From the NCBI GenBank assembly GCA_963662175.1, contig OY759225.1, forward strand, positions 19,517,601-19,581,600: a DNA stretch of 64,000 nt. The letters are read 5' to 3'. Positions 24,701 through 31,589 of the stretch are shown in pieces. Position numbers and translations under genes: made by a program. Below the pieces are notes generated by a model. It had not been told where the DNA came from. It saw nothing but the letters and a program-made list of their open reading frames with translations, and ran no database searches. This DNA comes from Aradus depressus. Its lineage: Eukaryota; Arthropoda; Insecta; Hemiptera; Aradidae. Position 1 is the first letter of the stretch, and every line of letters starts with the position of its first letter.

Positions 24701-27088
24701 CCGCAATCATGGTGAGACCATGCAACCAAAGCCCTACGCTCTAGTCAGCATGGCCACCATGTGCTCCCGGACGGGATTCGAACCCGCAAATCATGGTGAG
24801 ACCATGCAACCAAAGCCCTACGCTCTAGTCAGCACGGCCACCATGTGCTCCCGGACGGGATTCGAACCCGCAATCATGGTGAGACCATGCAACCAAAGCC
24901 CTACGCTCTAGTCAGCATGGCCACCATGTGCTCCCGGACGGGATTCGAACCCGCAATCATGGTGAGACCATGCAACCAAAGCCCTACGCTCTAGTCAGCA
25001 TGGCCACCATGTGCTCCCGGACGGGATTCGAACCCGCAAATCATGGTGAGACCATGCAACCAAAGCCCTACGCTCTAGTCAGCATGGCCACCATGTGCTC
25101 CCGGACGGGATTCGAACCCGCAAATCATGGTGAGACCATGCAACCAAAGCCCTACGCTCTAGTCAGCATGGCCATCATGTGCTCCCCATCTACATGTTAT
25201 TGGAAATGCTACTAAAAGACAAGTTACTGGTTATATACAAGTTAGTTTATTATATACTGGTTATATACACTGTTAGTTTGGTATATACCAAACGTATATA
25301 ACTTACTGGTGTATAACTTACCGTTTGGTATAAATAACCTTTCTCTTCTGCCGATGTCACGGAAAATTAATGTGTGACGTCTTTTAGGGGTTCGAATTTA
25401 CATATAAAATTTCGGTTCAATACATTCATTACTTGAGCAGTTATTAGAGTGTTTTGTGTTAGCCCCTCATATGTTCTTATGCCTGGGGAACTAACATGAG
25501 AAGTAATGAATGAATTGTTCCGGTTGTTTAAACATAAATACCATATCTAAGTTATCCCTTCTAGTTTTAAAAGTTGAATACTTATGTTTCATTAAAATTT
25601 TAGTAAGAATTTAAAAGTGTATTTTCAAATTTCAGTTATACTTTGCGAAAAACCACGAAGAACTTAAAGGAAGTATTGCCCCAGCAAAACTACCCTCAGA
25701 CTACGGCGGTGAAGGAATGTCTCTAAAAGAAGAAAGTGGTAAGAGAATTAATTCATATTCATTCTATTATTGTTTTCTGATTGCTTGCTCCATAGAATGT
25801 TGCTAAAATAATTATATTTTGCATAAAAAACAGTTTGCGTATTGTGGTTTACTTATTTGATCAAATTCGATTCATTAGTCTCAGAGATTTGGGGAAGGAC
25901 GGGCATAAAGGTATAAAAGTTTGAACTTATACAGGTGCATAACATTTTCGAGAAATAGTCTTATTCTATCATGAAAAAAAAACGCAAAATTCTTCACTGT
26001 TTTATTTATAACAAAATTGTTTTTCAACGCAACTGCGACGTCATGCTACTATAATATATATGATCCTAAAAATCTCCTTACTTAACCCGTAAAGTAACAT
26101 AATTATTAAATTGTAGGAATATTGAGGGTCAGTCAAAGATGGAAGAAAACAGGCAACACTATTCAAACGCCAACGTTTCGATATATTTTATATCCTCATC
26201 AGGGCCTACAAACATGGGGGGGGGGGGGGGGGGGGGGGGGGGGAATCTAGATTAGAATCACAATTAAAACAAAATTAGTGTGTTGATAAACATTACTGAA
26301 CGTTAAAATAGACATTGTAACAAGTTAAAAAATTGAACCTGACTCAACTTTTCAACATTCCTGGCTGGAATGTGACATTTATGACGGGGTTTTCCTAGCT
26401 CCCTGTACTTGGTTCCTTCAGCACGCCTGTATTATTGTACCATTTCATTTGCAATGTAAGACTCCATCCAGTGTACATGCCTGCTCCCCAACCCTGCTTA
26501 TTCATAGTAAGTCAGTTTAATGTTTACTCTTTATTATGTTCCACCTGTTTGTCTATTTCCATGATTATCAATGTTTATGTTTAGTAATGTATTCATAGTA
26601 AGTCAGGTTCAATTTTTTAACTCGTTACAATGTCTATTTTAACGTTCAGTAATGTTTATCAACACACTAATTTTGTTTTAATTGTGATTCTAATCTTGAT
26701 TCCCCCCTCCCCCCCCCCATGTTTGTAGGCCCTGATGATGATATAAAATATATCGAAACGTTGGCGTTTGAATAGTGTTGCCTGTTTTTCTTCCATCTTT
26801 GACTGACACTCAATATTCCTACAATTAGAATCTACAGTCGCTAATCAACATCTATAATTATTAAATATTATATTACTTATTTTTATATTTTAAAAATATT
26901 TAAATGAATTTACAATATTATTTTTTATGATTTTAGCTGTTATGGCGGAGAACTTGAGGAGTATCAAAGATTATATTTTGGAATGCGACAAATTACGATG
27001 TGACGACAGTAAACGGCTCATCAAAGACTCGCAAAACTTCATGGATGACAGTATACCAGGCTCGTTTAGGAAACTGTGTATTGACTAG
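6604..27088 (+). CDS. CRAL-TRIO (Sec14-like) lipid-transfer protein, 308 aa, six exons
   Basis: Joined exons 6604-6748, 15495-15660, 19990-20239, 22246-22356, 25636-25738 and 26937-27088 give 927 nt with one frame and one stop; every junction has AG/GT and matching phase. The protein has an N-terminal helical CRAL-TRIO_N-like part (about residues 15-75) and a CRAL-TRIO lipid-binding fold (about 105-250). Clues include [14 protein letters not shown], the FPVSLLRAL helix, [18 protein letters not shown] and LPSDYGGEG. This family (alpha-tocopherol transfer, retinal-binding and insect 'pinta'-like proteins) carries small hydrophobic ligands in the cytosol. No signal peptide or membrane segment is present. 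The length fits the family (about 300 aa). A splice acceptor directly precedes the ATG, so a 5' UTR exon probably lies upstream. Ligand unknown. Confidence 0.9.
6830..7045. repeat. Two copies of a short dispersed repeat end
   Basis: ATAATAACATTTATTCCCAATAAACCATA at about 6830 recurs with changes at about 6978, at 22076, and inverted at about 58680. The (ATT)n-like edge suggests the 3' tail of a non-LTR element. No coding part is attached. Confidence 0.45.
7055..7548 (+). repeat. Left arm of a diverged long inverted repeat
   Basis: Blocks such as AAAATAATTGTTAAAT, AGTCGAATACTATATTTAAAC, TTTGTAAACATT, TTTTCATTTTTATTCAAAT and the final TTTTTAATTCAATTTTTGAT recur inverted and in order at 9612-9900. 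The interior lengths differ, so these are probably two opposite copies of one AT-rich dispersed repeat. Confidence 0.65.
7640..8069. repeat. Long hairpin, ~100-bp arms
   Basis: 7640-7742 and 7969-8069 are nearly perfect inverted repeats (ACATTTCTGTACATAACAAG pairs with its complement), separated by ~226 bp. No ORF lies inside. It could be a fold-back or MITE-like element, although no target duplication is obvious. Confidence 0.8.
8150..8235 (-). repeat. Dispersed repeat end, reverse copy
   Basis: It is the inverted counterpart of 13373-13455: TACAATTTGTTAAGTATACTTATTTAAATAA next to an (AAT)n-like run. A LINE-type 3' end is possible. Confidence 0.5.
8640..8700 (-). repeat. Repeat-C terminal fragment
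   Basis: CCATTGAAAACTTGATCTCAGATTTT followed by GATTACAATACTTCC and AAGGAAGTAATAAA matches the reverse terminal piece of Repeat-C in degraded form. Confidence 0.4.
9164..9551. mobile_element. 388-bp non-autonomous element with 32-bp perfect TIRs
   Basis: The 32 bases at 9164-9195 (ATATGAGGAGTTTGGAGCCA onward) are repeated exactly inverted at 9520-9551. The identity of the ends suggests recent activity. The inside has no transposase. I could not decide the target duplication, so the superfamily is open. Confidence 0.8.
9612..9900 (-). repeat. Right arm of the diverged long inverted repeat
   Basis: It is the inverted partner of 7055-7548, shorter by about 200 bp because interior segments are missing. 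Confidence 0.6.
10422..10490 (+). mobile_element. Penelope-like terminus with a hammerhead-like core, degenerate
   Basis: CTGATGATGGGAATGCTTCATGAAA, followed by a TAATTG/poly(T) edge, belongs to the same family as the ends at 47233-47560 and 52000-52290. Here the GAAAC part is damaged (TGAAAAAG) and only one arm is seen. Confidence 0.5.
10628..10880 (-). repeat. Repeat-C fragment, reverse
   Basis: It runs from GTGAATCAACGGCGGTGTACTTCC through a CTCTCCCTCCAAATCG block, GGGCTGAAAATTAATAGGGACTTACAT and a CCTTATGGGGCTCTGAATTTACATATGAA block. Confidence 0.65.
10938..11776. mobile_element. Degenerate hAT element
   Basis: The ends read CAGGGGTGGGACGG on the left and, inverted, AGGGTTGTGCCGGG on the right. 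An 8-bp duplication AACGTACA flanks it (10930-10937 and 11776-11783; one base of phase uncertainty). The interior holds a GC-richer block and an 85-codon - strand ORF (11453-11710) that I cannot assign. Confidence 0.75.
11976..12579. mobile_element. hAT element (604 bp) inside Repeat-C
   Basis: It starts CAGGGGCTAG and ends GGCTACGCCCCTG. The perfect 8-bp duplication TATAGATA is at 11968-11975 and 12580-12587. No transposase is present. Confidence 0.9.
12146..12311. mobile_element. Fold-back MITE, nested in the hAT
   Basis: Arms of about 65 bp (left around 12146-12207, right around 12252-12311) share GCAAAAATGCAAAGCGCAG, paired with CTGCGCTTTGCATTTTTAC. The total is ~166 bp with no ORF. It lies inside the hAT, so it inserted last or travelled with it. 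Confidence 0.75.
13286..13362 (-). mobile_element. SINE-A fragment with internal deletion
   Basis: CAGACTCGGGACCATCGCTTAACGTCC is joined directly to the head segment with box B (GGGTTTGAAACCCGGCC on the - strand), skipping the A-rich linker. Poly(T) follows. Confidence 0.7.
13373..13455 (+). repeat. Dispersed repeat end with (ATT)n tail
   Basis: AAGTACACTTAACAAATTGTATATTAGGCTCA followed by an (ATT)n run is the partner of 8150-8235. Confidence 0.55.
13463..13786 (+). mobile_element. SINE-A copy, old and diverged
   Basis: A degraded head with box B (GATTCGAAACCCGGCC) is followed by the body and an ATAACTAGCTAAA tail. It is more diverged than copies with the CCTAA tail. Confidence 0.8.
13787..15494. 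other. Intron sequence, AT-rich, no gene
   Basis: I see no ORF or repeat boundary apart from the perfect stem-loop at 14670-14691. Confidence 0.5.
14670..14691. repeat. Perfect 10-bp stem with 2-base loop
   Basis: ACGGGACATT and AATGTCCCGT pair completely around AG, in otherwise AT-rich sequence. No downstream gene or terminator context explains it. Confidence 0.6.
15495..15660 (+). CDS. CRAL-TRIO gene, exon 2
   Basis: The acceptor TTTTGCAG ends at 15494 and the donor is GTAAGT. It encodes residues 49-104 ([11 protein letters not shown] ... KLSFEHL), the helical N-terminal lobe. Confidence 0.9.
15733..15795 (-). mobile_element. SINE-A 3' end fragment
   Basis: On the - strand it has the GCCCGGGCATGAGTCACAATAACTAACTAA end and about 35 bp of body, then breaks off. 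Confidence 0.7.
16147..16482 (+). mobile_element. SINE-A copy, full length, young-type tail
   Basis: Box A (GTAGCTCAGTGGT, ~16155-16167) and a slightly altered box B (GGGTTCGTAGCC, ~16199-16210) lie in the head. The 3' tail is CATAAAACCTA. The target duplication ACTTAATAAA is at 16137-16146 and 16483-16492. This is the best + strand reference copy in the window (336 bp). Confidence 0.93.
16552..18293. mobile_element. hAT element (1.7 kb) carrying a nested element
   Basis: The ends CATGGCCCCCACA and TGTGGGGGCCATG are inverted repeats. The perfect 8-bp duplication TACTACAC is at 16544-16551 and 18294-18301. No transposase ORF survives in the remaining sequence. Confidence 0.9.
16597..17416. 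mobile_element. Nested hAT-like MITE (820 bp)
   Basis: Inverted ends TAGGGTTGGGCGATAGTCGA and TCGACTATCGCCCAACCCTA flank an interior with many CGATA/TATCG motifs. The duplication ATCAGGG is at 16590-16596 and 17418-17424 (one extra base of ambiguity). It interrupts the outer hAT close to the outer element's left end. Confidence 0.85.
18711..18959 (+). pseudogene. Harbinger MADF-domain protein, broken
   Basis: From ATG 18711 the frame reads [18 protein letters not shown] and continues with a CLWKV motif, typical of the MADF fold used as the DNA-binding partner of PIF/Harbinger transposases. An in-frame TAA interrupts it after 'FYN' (about residue 30). The frame then continues with [15 protein letters not shown] before stopping at 18957-18959. 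Confidence 0.75.
18979..19303 (-). mobile_element. SINE-A copy, full length, inside Harbinger
   Basis: Complete head, body and TTAGGTTAGG-type tail (CCTAACCTAA on the SINE strand). A perfect 15-bp target duplication CTAATGAATATAGTT lies at 18964-18978 and 19304-19318, which confirms target-primed insertion. Confidence 0.95.
19304..19529 (-). pseudogene. Harbinger nuclease N-terminal fragment
   Basis: On the - strand, from ATG 19529, the ORF includes the [13 protein letters not shown] and [14 protein letters not shown] motifs typical of the Harbinger nuclease N-terminus. It then runs into the inserted SINE at 19303, which ends any useful reading. The catalytic DDE domain is missing. Confidence 0.8.
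19990..20239 (+). CDS. CRAL-TRIO gene, exon 3
   Basis: The acceptor is a poly(T) run ending TTTGCAG at 19989 and the donor is GTAAGT. It encodes residues 104-187, the core of the lipid-binding domain, including [16 protein letters not shown] and [13 protein letters not shown]. Confidence 0.92.
20240..21326. other. Intron with unresolved repeat debris
   Basis: Around 20590-20740 there are several ATCGATAC and TATCGAATAG motifs that recur at 21720-21910 in roughly inverted order. This may be an old element split by SINE-A 21327-21650. I could not define its ends. Confidence 0.4.
21327..21650 (-). mobile_element. SINE-A copy, full length, CCTAA-type tail
   Basis: The tail on the - strand reads CATAAAACCTAACCAAACCTAACCTA. 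The approximate target duplication TTATTGTGTTTT / TTATTATGTTTT lies at 21315-21326 and 21651-21662. The linker between head and body is shortened. Confidence 0.9.
22076..22160 (+). repeat. Dispersed repeat end
   Basis: ATAATATTTATTTTCGTTAAACCATAATG matches the repeat ends at 6830-7045 and, inverted, at 58680. Confidence 0.45.
22246..22356 (+). CDS. CRAL-TRIO gene, exon 4
   Basis: 111 bp, phase 0 on both sides, acceptor TTTCAG, donor GTAAGT. It encodes residues 188-224 with the [20 protein letters not shown] segment, which is conserved in the lipid-binding cup. Confidence 0.92.
23105..23357. mobile_element. 253-bp MITE
   Basis: Terminal inverted repeats of about 33 bp begin GAGTGGTTGACGCGAAAAAG. 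An AAAT duplication is present on both sides (23101-23104, 23358-23361). No ORF. The superfamily is not determined. Confidence 0.8.
23724..24019 (+). mobile_element. SINE-A copy with internal deletion
   Basis: The head keeps box A but box B and part of the linker are deleted. The tail is ATAAAACATAACCTA. The perfect 12-bp duplication AGGTTCTATCTG is at 23712-23723 and 24020-24031. Confidence 0.9.
24040..24215. repeat. Repeat-C pieces in both orientations
   Basis: TTTGGGCTAAAAATTAATAGTTGACTTACATAG reads in reverse. GGGGAAGTACATCGATGGTGATTCACCGACG reads forward. Confidence 0.5.
24490..24680 (-). mobile_element. SINE-B copy, full length
   Basis: It has the body (TACGATGCATATTAGCCATGTC, then CATCCATGGCCCC on the + strand) and the tRNA-like head. 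Its head is the first unit of the adjacent tandem array. Confidence 0.8.
24597..25185 (-). repeat. Seven-unit tandem array of the SINE-B tRNA-like head
   Basis: Units of 83-84 bp start at about 24601, 24685, 24768, 24852, 24935, 25018 and 25102 and are almost identical. Each carries box A-like and box B (GGTTCGAATCCCG) motifs on the - strand. Two markers (AAATCATGG versus AATCATGG; CACGG versus CATGG) alternate in units 1-4, suggesting a dimer of ~167 bp was duplicated first. The open frames through this array (for example a repeated [20 protein letters not shown]) are a by-product of the repeat, not a protein. Confidence 0.93.
25370..25500 (-). repeat. Repeat-C fragment, reverse
   Basis: AATTTACATATAAAATTTCGGTTCAATACATTCATTAC and GAGCAGTTATTAGAGT, ending CTGGGGAACTAACAT, follow the family's reverse order. 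Confidence 0.5.
25636..25738 (+). CDS. CRAL-TRIO gene, exon 5
   Basis: The acceptor TTTCAG ends at 25635 and the donor is GTAAGA. It encodes residues 225-259 ([11 protein letters not shown] ... LPSDYGGEG). The LP.DYGG motif is a CRAL-TRIO hallmark near the end of the domain. Confidence 0.93.
26114..26828. mobile_element. Palindromic Penelope-like terminus pair with hammerhead-like cores
   Basis: Arms 26114-26345 and 26599-26828 are inverted repeats of about 230 bp around a ~250-bp spacer. Each arm contains the core CTGATGA, a short stem (GATATA / TATATC) and GAAAC followed by GTTGGCG. On the left arm the core is on the - strand (~26171-26206); on the right it is on the + strand (~26729-26768). 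Paired terminal repeats bearing hammerhead motifs are known from Penelope-like elements. A 28-base G run (26216-26243) sits in the left arm. Confidence 0.75.
26216..26243 (+). repeat. Poly(G) run, 28 bases
   Basis: An uninterrupted G run. The opposite arm has only CCCCCCTCCCCCCCCC (26702-26718). Confidence 0.85.
26937..27088 (+). CDS. CRAL-TRIO gene, last coding exon
   Basis: The acceptor ATTTTAG ends at 26936. It encodes residues 259-308 and ends FRKLCID with TAG at 27086-27088. The tail is helical and acidic/basic mixed ([19 protein letters not shown]), as expected C-terminal to a CRAL-TRIO fold. Confidence 0.9.
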
Positions 27089-27133
27089 ATCTAGAAAACA
27101 AGGATGATTATTAAAATTTCGTGTGATCTAGAA

Positions 27134-27139
27134 AAATAA
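27134..27139 (+). promoter_or_regulatory. Likely polyadenylation signal of the CRAL-TRIO gene
   Basis: AATAAA occurs 46 bases after the stop codon. Another AATAAA near 28627 would require reading through the MITE. Confidence 0.5.
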
Positions 27140-27252
27140 AAGAAAAGTCCACTTTGAATATATTTCGTCCCTTTACAGATAATGACAATAATTGCCTTTT
27201 TATTATTATTACAAATTTATTTTTAAAATGTTTAGTTTAAAAACTTTATTTG

Positions 27253-28308
27253 GTGGAAATGTATGAAATATCATTTTAAAAAATCAATCACCCTAGGGTA
27301 ATTCCACGTCAAATGTACAACGAATTAAGGGTCACCATCTTGGATTTAATTCAACTTTGGCAAGCAGTTTTCTTGTCTGAAAATATGAAGTTTCTAAAAA
27401 CTTGATCAAGTAATTTGTTAAATTAAAATATGCAGAAATTTCGGAGCAGTTTATTTACTTTTTCAGTGGATCATGAGATATTGATGATGGTCGATAAAGA
27501 AGATTCCACATTTGTGCCCAATAGATAAAAAGGGGCGGAAAATTTTGAAATTTATTTTTGTATTTGAAATAAGTAAATTTTGCAACTGAATATGATGAAA
27601 ATTATTTCAAACATGAATTAAAATAATTATTAGAATCATCATTTTACGCCTAAAACTTCTAGTACTTTGTAAAAAATGAGCGAAATAATAATTCAAATAT
27701 ACATATTTGATCGGAAATTTTTTTGGTAAACTCGAATATAAGTTATATAGCGATGCATGTATGCTAAATGGGAGAAAGCTCTAGTAAATTATGAAAATAT
27801 ATGAATTTCGTTGAAATACCATAGGAAAGGTGTCCATTTAAAACTTGCGCAATGACATCTCAAAGTAGATATTACCACCCAACTTTTCTGAAATTTTCAG
27901 CCAATTCGAAGCATCTACTTTTCAGATATGAATTTTTATAGAAAACAGTTTTTTGCATTTTCTGCGCATGCGCTTCGAGCTAGTGCAATATAATCAACGG
28001 CATTGGATTCTACGTAAAATTTCCGATCAATTATGTGTTTTGAAATTTTTTTTTCATTAAAAATCACATTTTGTATTGCAGAAATGGAGAAATTTGGAAA
28101 ATTGAAAAATTCAGAAGAATTGCTCTGTACGGCGCAATTGTTTAGATAATGGCTCCAAATTTTCAGAAACTTCATATTTTCAGACAAGAAAACTGCTCGC
28201 CAAATTTGAATTTAATCCAAGATGGTGACCCTTAATTCGTCGTACATTTGACGTGGAATTACCCTAGGGTGATTGATTTTTTAAAATGATATTTCATACA
28301 TTTCCACC
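27253..28308. mobile_element. 1.06-kb palindromic MITE
   Basis: Arms 27253-27400 and 28164-28308 are inverted repeats of ~146 bp, including CACCCTAGGGTAATTCCACG and AGGGTCACCATCTTGGAT. Shorter inverted matches continue inward (TGATCGGAAATTT). No transposase. It begins about 165 bp after the CRAL-TRIO stop codon. Confidence 0.85.
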
Positions 28309-28980
28309 TATAAGTCTATATAATTTTTTGTTAGCTTGTATATTTTCAGCTGTTCACTAGTAAAAACCCTAACAAGAATATAATACTATTTTTCTGTGCT
28401 AACTAGGCATATTACTTTATTTTTTTTCTAAGTTCTTGTTTAGGTTTTATCTCACTTGTAAATGTACCTAATTCCATACAATATTTAGATAATAGTGAAT
28501 TATTGATTGTTATATATAATAAAAAATCATCTATATATTATGTACTTATTTATGTAGTACCTATATGTTTTTTTTATAATTTATCTTTAGTTACATAAAT
28601 GATGTAAATTGCACATAATTTGTGAAATAAAAATATATTTGTTACTTTATGTCGTCTCAGTTTTATTATTCTTAATTATATTTTTAACTATATAGGGTCA
28701 ATTCCTCAGTTATGAACAGTTTAGTAAAACTAACACAAATTCTAACTTGGAAAAATGCAAAGTTCGGGGTTATTTTGGCAGCTGAATTGGTCAGTTAATT
28801 ATAGTAGCAATCATAGTCATTAATTAATGTCAAAAATTTGGATAATGTCCAAAAATATCAAATTTACCAAATGAAGACAGGTGCCAGAGAACGACAAATT
28901 TTACAAATGACAGAAGTACTTAGGAATATGCTTCGAAGGAATATCAGATTTAAAATTGTGAGTACATACTTTGATCAGAG
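28309..28980. other. No gene confidently seen
   Basis: AT-rich. A short ORF at 28838 runs to a possible GTGAGT donor at 28961 but matches nothing I recognise. Confidence 0.4.
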
Positions 28981-29062
28981 GCGTAACCAGAATTTACTTT
29001 CAGGGAGGGGGGGAGGTCAACTTTGTGAACATAATATTTATACTTTATTGTATCATAACAAT

Positions 29063-29260
29063 AGCGATGGTCCCGAGTCAGTGTGATGTCAGTCTACTCA
29101 TTAAAGATCCCCTCTCTAAGTGGATAAACCTGAGTAGGTAAAGAGTAGAGTCGGGCTCATGTCAACCAAAGCGACGAAAGAGCGCTCTGGTAGTAGGCTA
29201 CATGACCTCATAGTTAAAGCCCGGGGTTGAGTCAAAATAACCAACTAACTAAAAACAGCA
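29063..29260 (+). mobile_element. SINE-A 3' half, diverged
   Basis: From AGCGATGGTCCCGAG to the GTCAAAATAACCAACTAACTAA tail. The tRNA head is absent, giving a 5'-truncated copy. Confidence 0.8.
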
Positions 29261-29329
29261 CAGGTGATAGATACTGTGTACACATTTTTTCTTCAGTTTC
29301 GTCTCCATTTACATTTCATTAAATGTATT

Positions 29330-29484
29330 TAAATACACTGCTGGAGTGTGACAGATTCCAGGGACAGCGAACAGGACTACCACTCATCCATCTTCAGTCC
29401 CTCCAGGACGCACTCCGGAGTCATGATAAGAACAATATTAAAATACTTCTAAAGTTTGTAAATGAGAATAATATAAAGCTCTGA
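29330..29484 (+). pseudogene. LINE ORF2 C-terminal fragment (jockey-like)
   Basis: The frame reads NTLLECDRFQGQRTGLPLIH, then LQDALRSHDKNNIKILLKFV, and stops at TGA 29482-29484. This matches the last ~50 residues typical of jockey-clade reverse transcriptase proteins. Everything upstream is missing. Confidence 0.65.
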
Positions 29485-29579
29485 AAAGGCGAGTAAAAAA
29501 AAAAATTATAACAAAATAAGTACATAAGTAATGATAGAATCAAGAATTGAAATAAACCTAGTTTAAAATCCTATAGGGG

Positions 29580-29880
29580 TGTTGAGTGGCGGGGAGGAGG
29601 GTCTGGTTGTGCCGGTGGGGGGGCCATGGGGTTTCCTGGCGTGCGTTTGAGTCGGAGCGGGGGCGTGGGGCGGCACCGCTGGCTCTCTGGACTGCAATGG
29701 CAGTACACACATGCACATCCTCTCTGGCATGCCTCGCCAACAGTAAAGCAATGTGCCTAAACGATGAAGGAGACGAGTCCTGCTGTGCCGTGCTGCCCTC
29801 GTTCTTCGCCTCGGCTGTGGCGCTCGTCGGAGGTCCGCGGGTCCCGCTCCGCTTCTCTTAGTCATCTCACTCCGTTCGTG
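29580..29880. other. GC- and CpG-rich island of unknown origin
   Basis: It is far richer in G+C than anything nearby, with open frames on both strands (91 codons +, 100 codons -). Neither translation shows a recognisable domain. It may be a LINE 5' UTR or foreign insertion. Confidence 0.5.
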
Positions 29881-31196
29881 CCGGCCCCATAAATAAATAA
29901 TGAAGAAAAGAATGTCCCTGGTATATGGGATCTAATAAATTAGGACCCAACTATCAACTATAAATAAATTTAAAAAATTTCTTTAATCCAAGGAGAATAA
30001 AAAAGTTTGATTTAAGTTGCTTTAATCGATGTATCAAGTTTTTAAAGAAAATAACTGAAAAATAAAATATTTTGTAAGAAAACATTCAGAAAATTGTAAA
30101 CCAAAATATTAATAATTACATTTTTTGGGAGGAAATATTATTATTTTATTATACCCGAAATCTTACTGTGTAACTGTGTGTGTGTCATATTATAAGGGAA
30201 TATAACGAGACTACACTCTTATTGATATTCACTCATTTTGTAAAATTTAATTTCTTATTCCATCTATAGACTGTTTTAATGCAACTATTACGCGATCCAG
30301 TAGGTCAAAACGATATTGAGATAAGGCAAAGTATTTATTTATTGATATTGGGTTTTAAGATAAGAGTTTATGACGATATGTTAGACTTAAGAGGGAGTCG
30401 GTACTAATAAAACCTCTAACAACCTGCAGTTTAATGCTAAAGATAGGGATTTTTTTTGTGTTTTTGTGAACTTATGTTAGTTTAATTTTCACCAACTTCT
30501 ATGATTTTCAAAAACATCGTAAGTATCACAATCATACGTTAATTTAAACTTTAAACAATTAAAAAGCTCCTTTTTAGAGGAGCACTAAAATCGAGTTTTT
30601 CACACCAGGATGGTCCATGGCTGCATTTTTAAATTTTTTTGAGGGTGCACCTTGTTGTACATCACGTTGTGCATCGAGGGAGCTCGGGATCAAGGTAGAT
30701 CATGTTTATAATTCTTATTTTATTTCTAATCAAGAAGAGACTGTGCGGGACTGAGAGCCAATCTGTGTCGCTCTCTCAGATGTTACACTGCTGACAAGCC
30801 AGTCTTCATCACCAGCAGTTACGACACTGTCTTGCGAATTAACTCCCTGGCCTGATTATACACCGAGAATTGAAGGAGATGGTTGTCCTTCCTTTTAAAA
30901 AAGAGTTTGGAGTTAAAATCTCCGTGATCTGATAATATCTGAGATGAGTGATGAGTTGTACCCAACCTGAGTCAAGACGTACCCGCACGTCCGAGAACGT
31001 GACCCTCCACTTTCTATTAAAATATCAATTATATGTCCGAATACATTTTTAGTGTTTTGTCGATATAGTGGAAATACTAATAAATAAAATTGAAAAGATG
31101 ATAAATAAAAATAGAGGACAAGAGTGGTGTTTACCAACTGAAATGTGAAACGTGCAGTTGGATATACAACGAATCAAAGAACACAAAACTGAAATA
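29881..31196. other. No gene seen
   Basis: Mostly AT-rich sequence with short chance ORFs. I recognise no repeat here. Confidence 0.45.
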
Positions 31197-31589
31197 CAGT
31201 AGAGTCCAGCTAATCCGGACTAGATGGGACCGGACCCAATCCGGATCACCGAAAGTCCGCATTAAACGAAATTTGCAGTAAATTCCTCATGATAAATATT
31301 TTAGCAATTTTTTTTTCTCATAAATACACCTTTTCCTTCAGCTTAATTTTATTTTCAATACTAAATAATGTATATCGACCTACGAACTGAGATAGGGTTA
31401 ACAAAACAAAACATCTTTGTGATTAAAACTCAAAATTTATTTATTTTATAGTACAGTAGTACTACTGTACAAAACAAACCACGATACATTATTGGTATAA
31501 TGTAAAAATTTAAAATTTTAAAAACGAAATATGTAAACGTTAAATTCTGAACAGGACTATAAGATAAAACAATGTACAGTACGTAATGA

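Noticed and set aside
24597..25185. Functional tRNA gene cluster
   Set aside because: The units have box A/B but the acceptor ends do not pair and no normal anticodon arm is evident; they join a SINE body, so SINE-derived repeats explain them.
24597..25185. CRISPR-like array
   Set aside because: Units are contiguous repeats without unique spacers, and the genome is eukaryotic.
24678..25215. Repeated-peptide ORFs ([20 protein letters not shown] units)
   Set aside because: They are translations of the SINE-B head array; unit lengths of 83 and 84 shift the frame and no start, splice or domain supports a gene.
28838..28970. Possible exon with a GTGAGT donor
   Set aside because: No acceptor, no recognisable domain, and it adjoins a hAT-like end (CAGAGGCGTAACCAG) at 28979.
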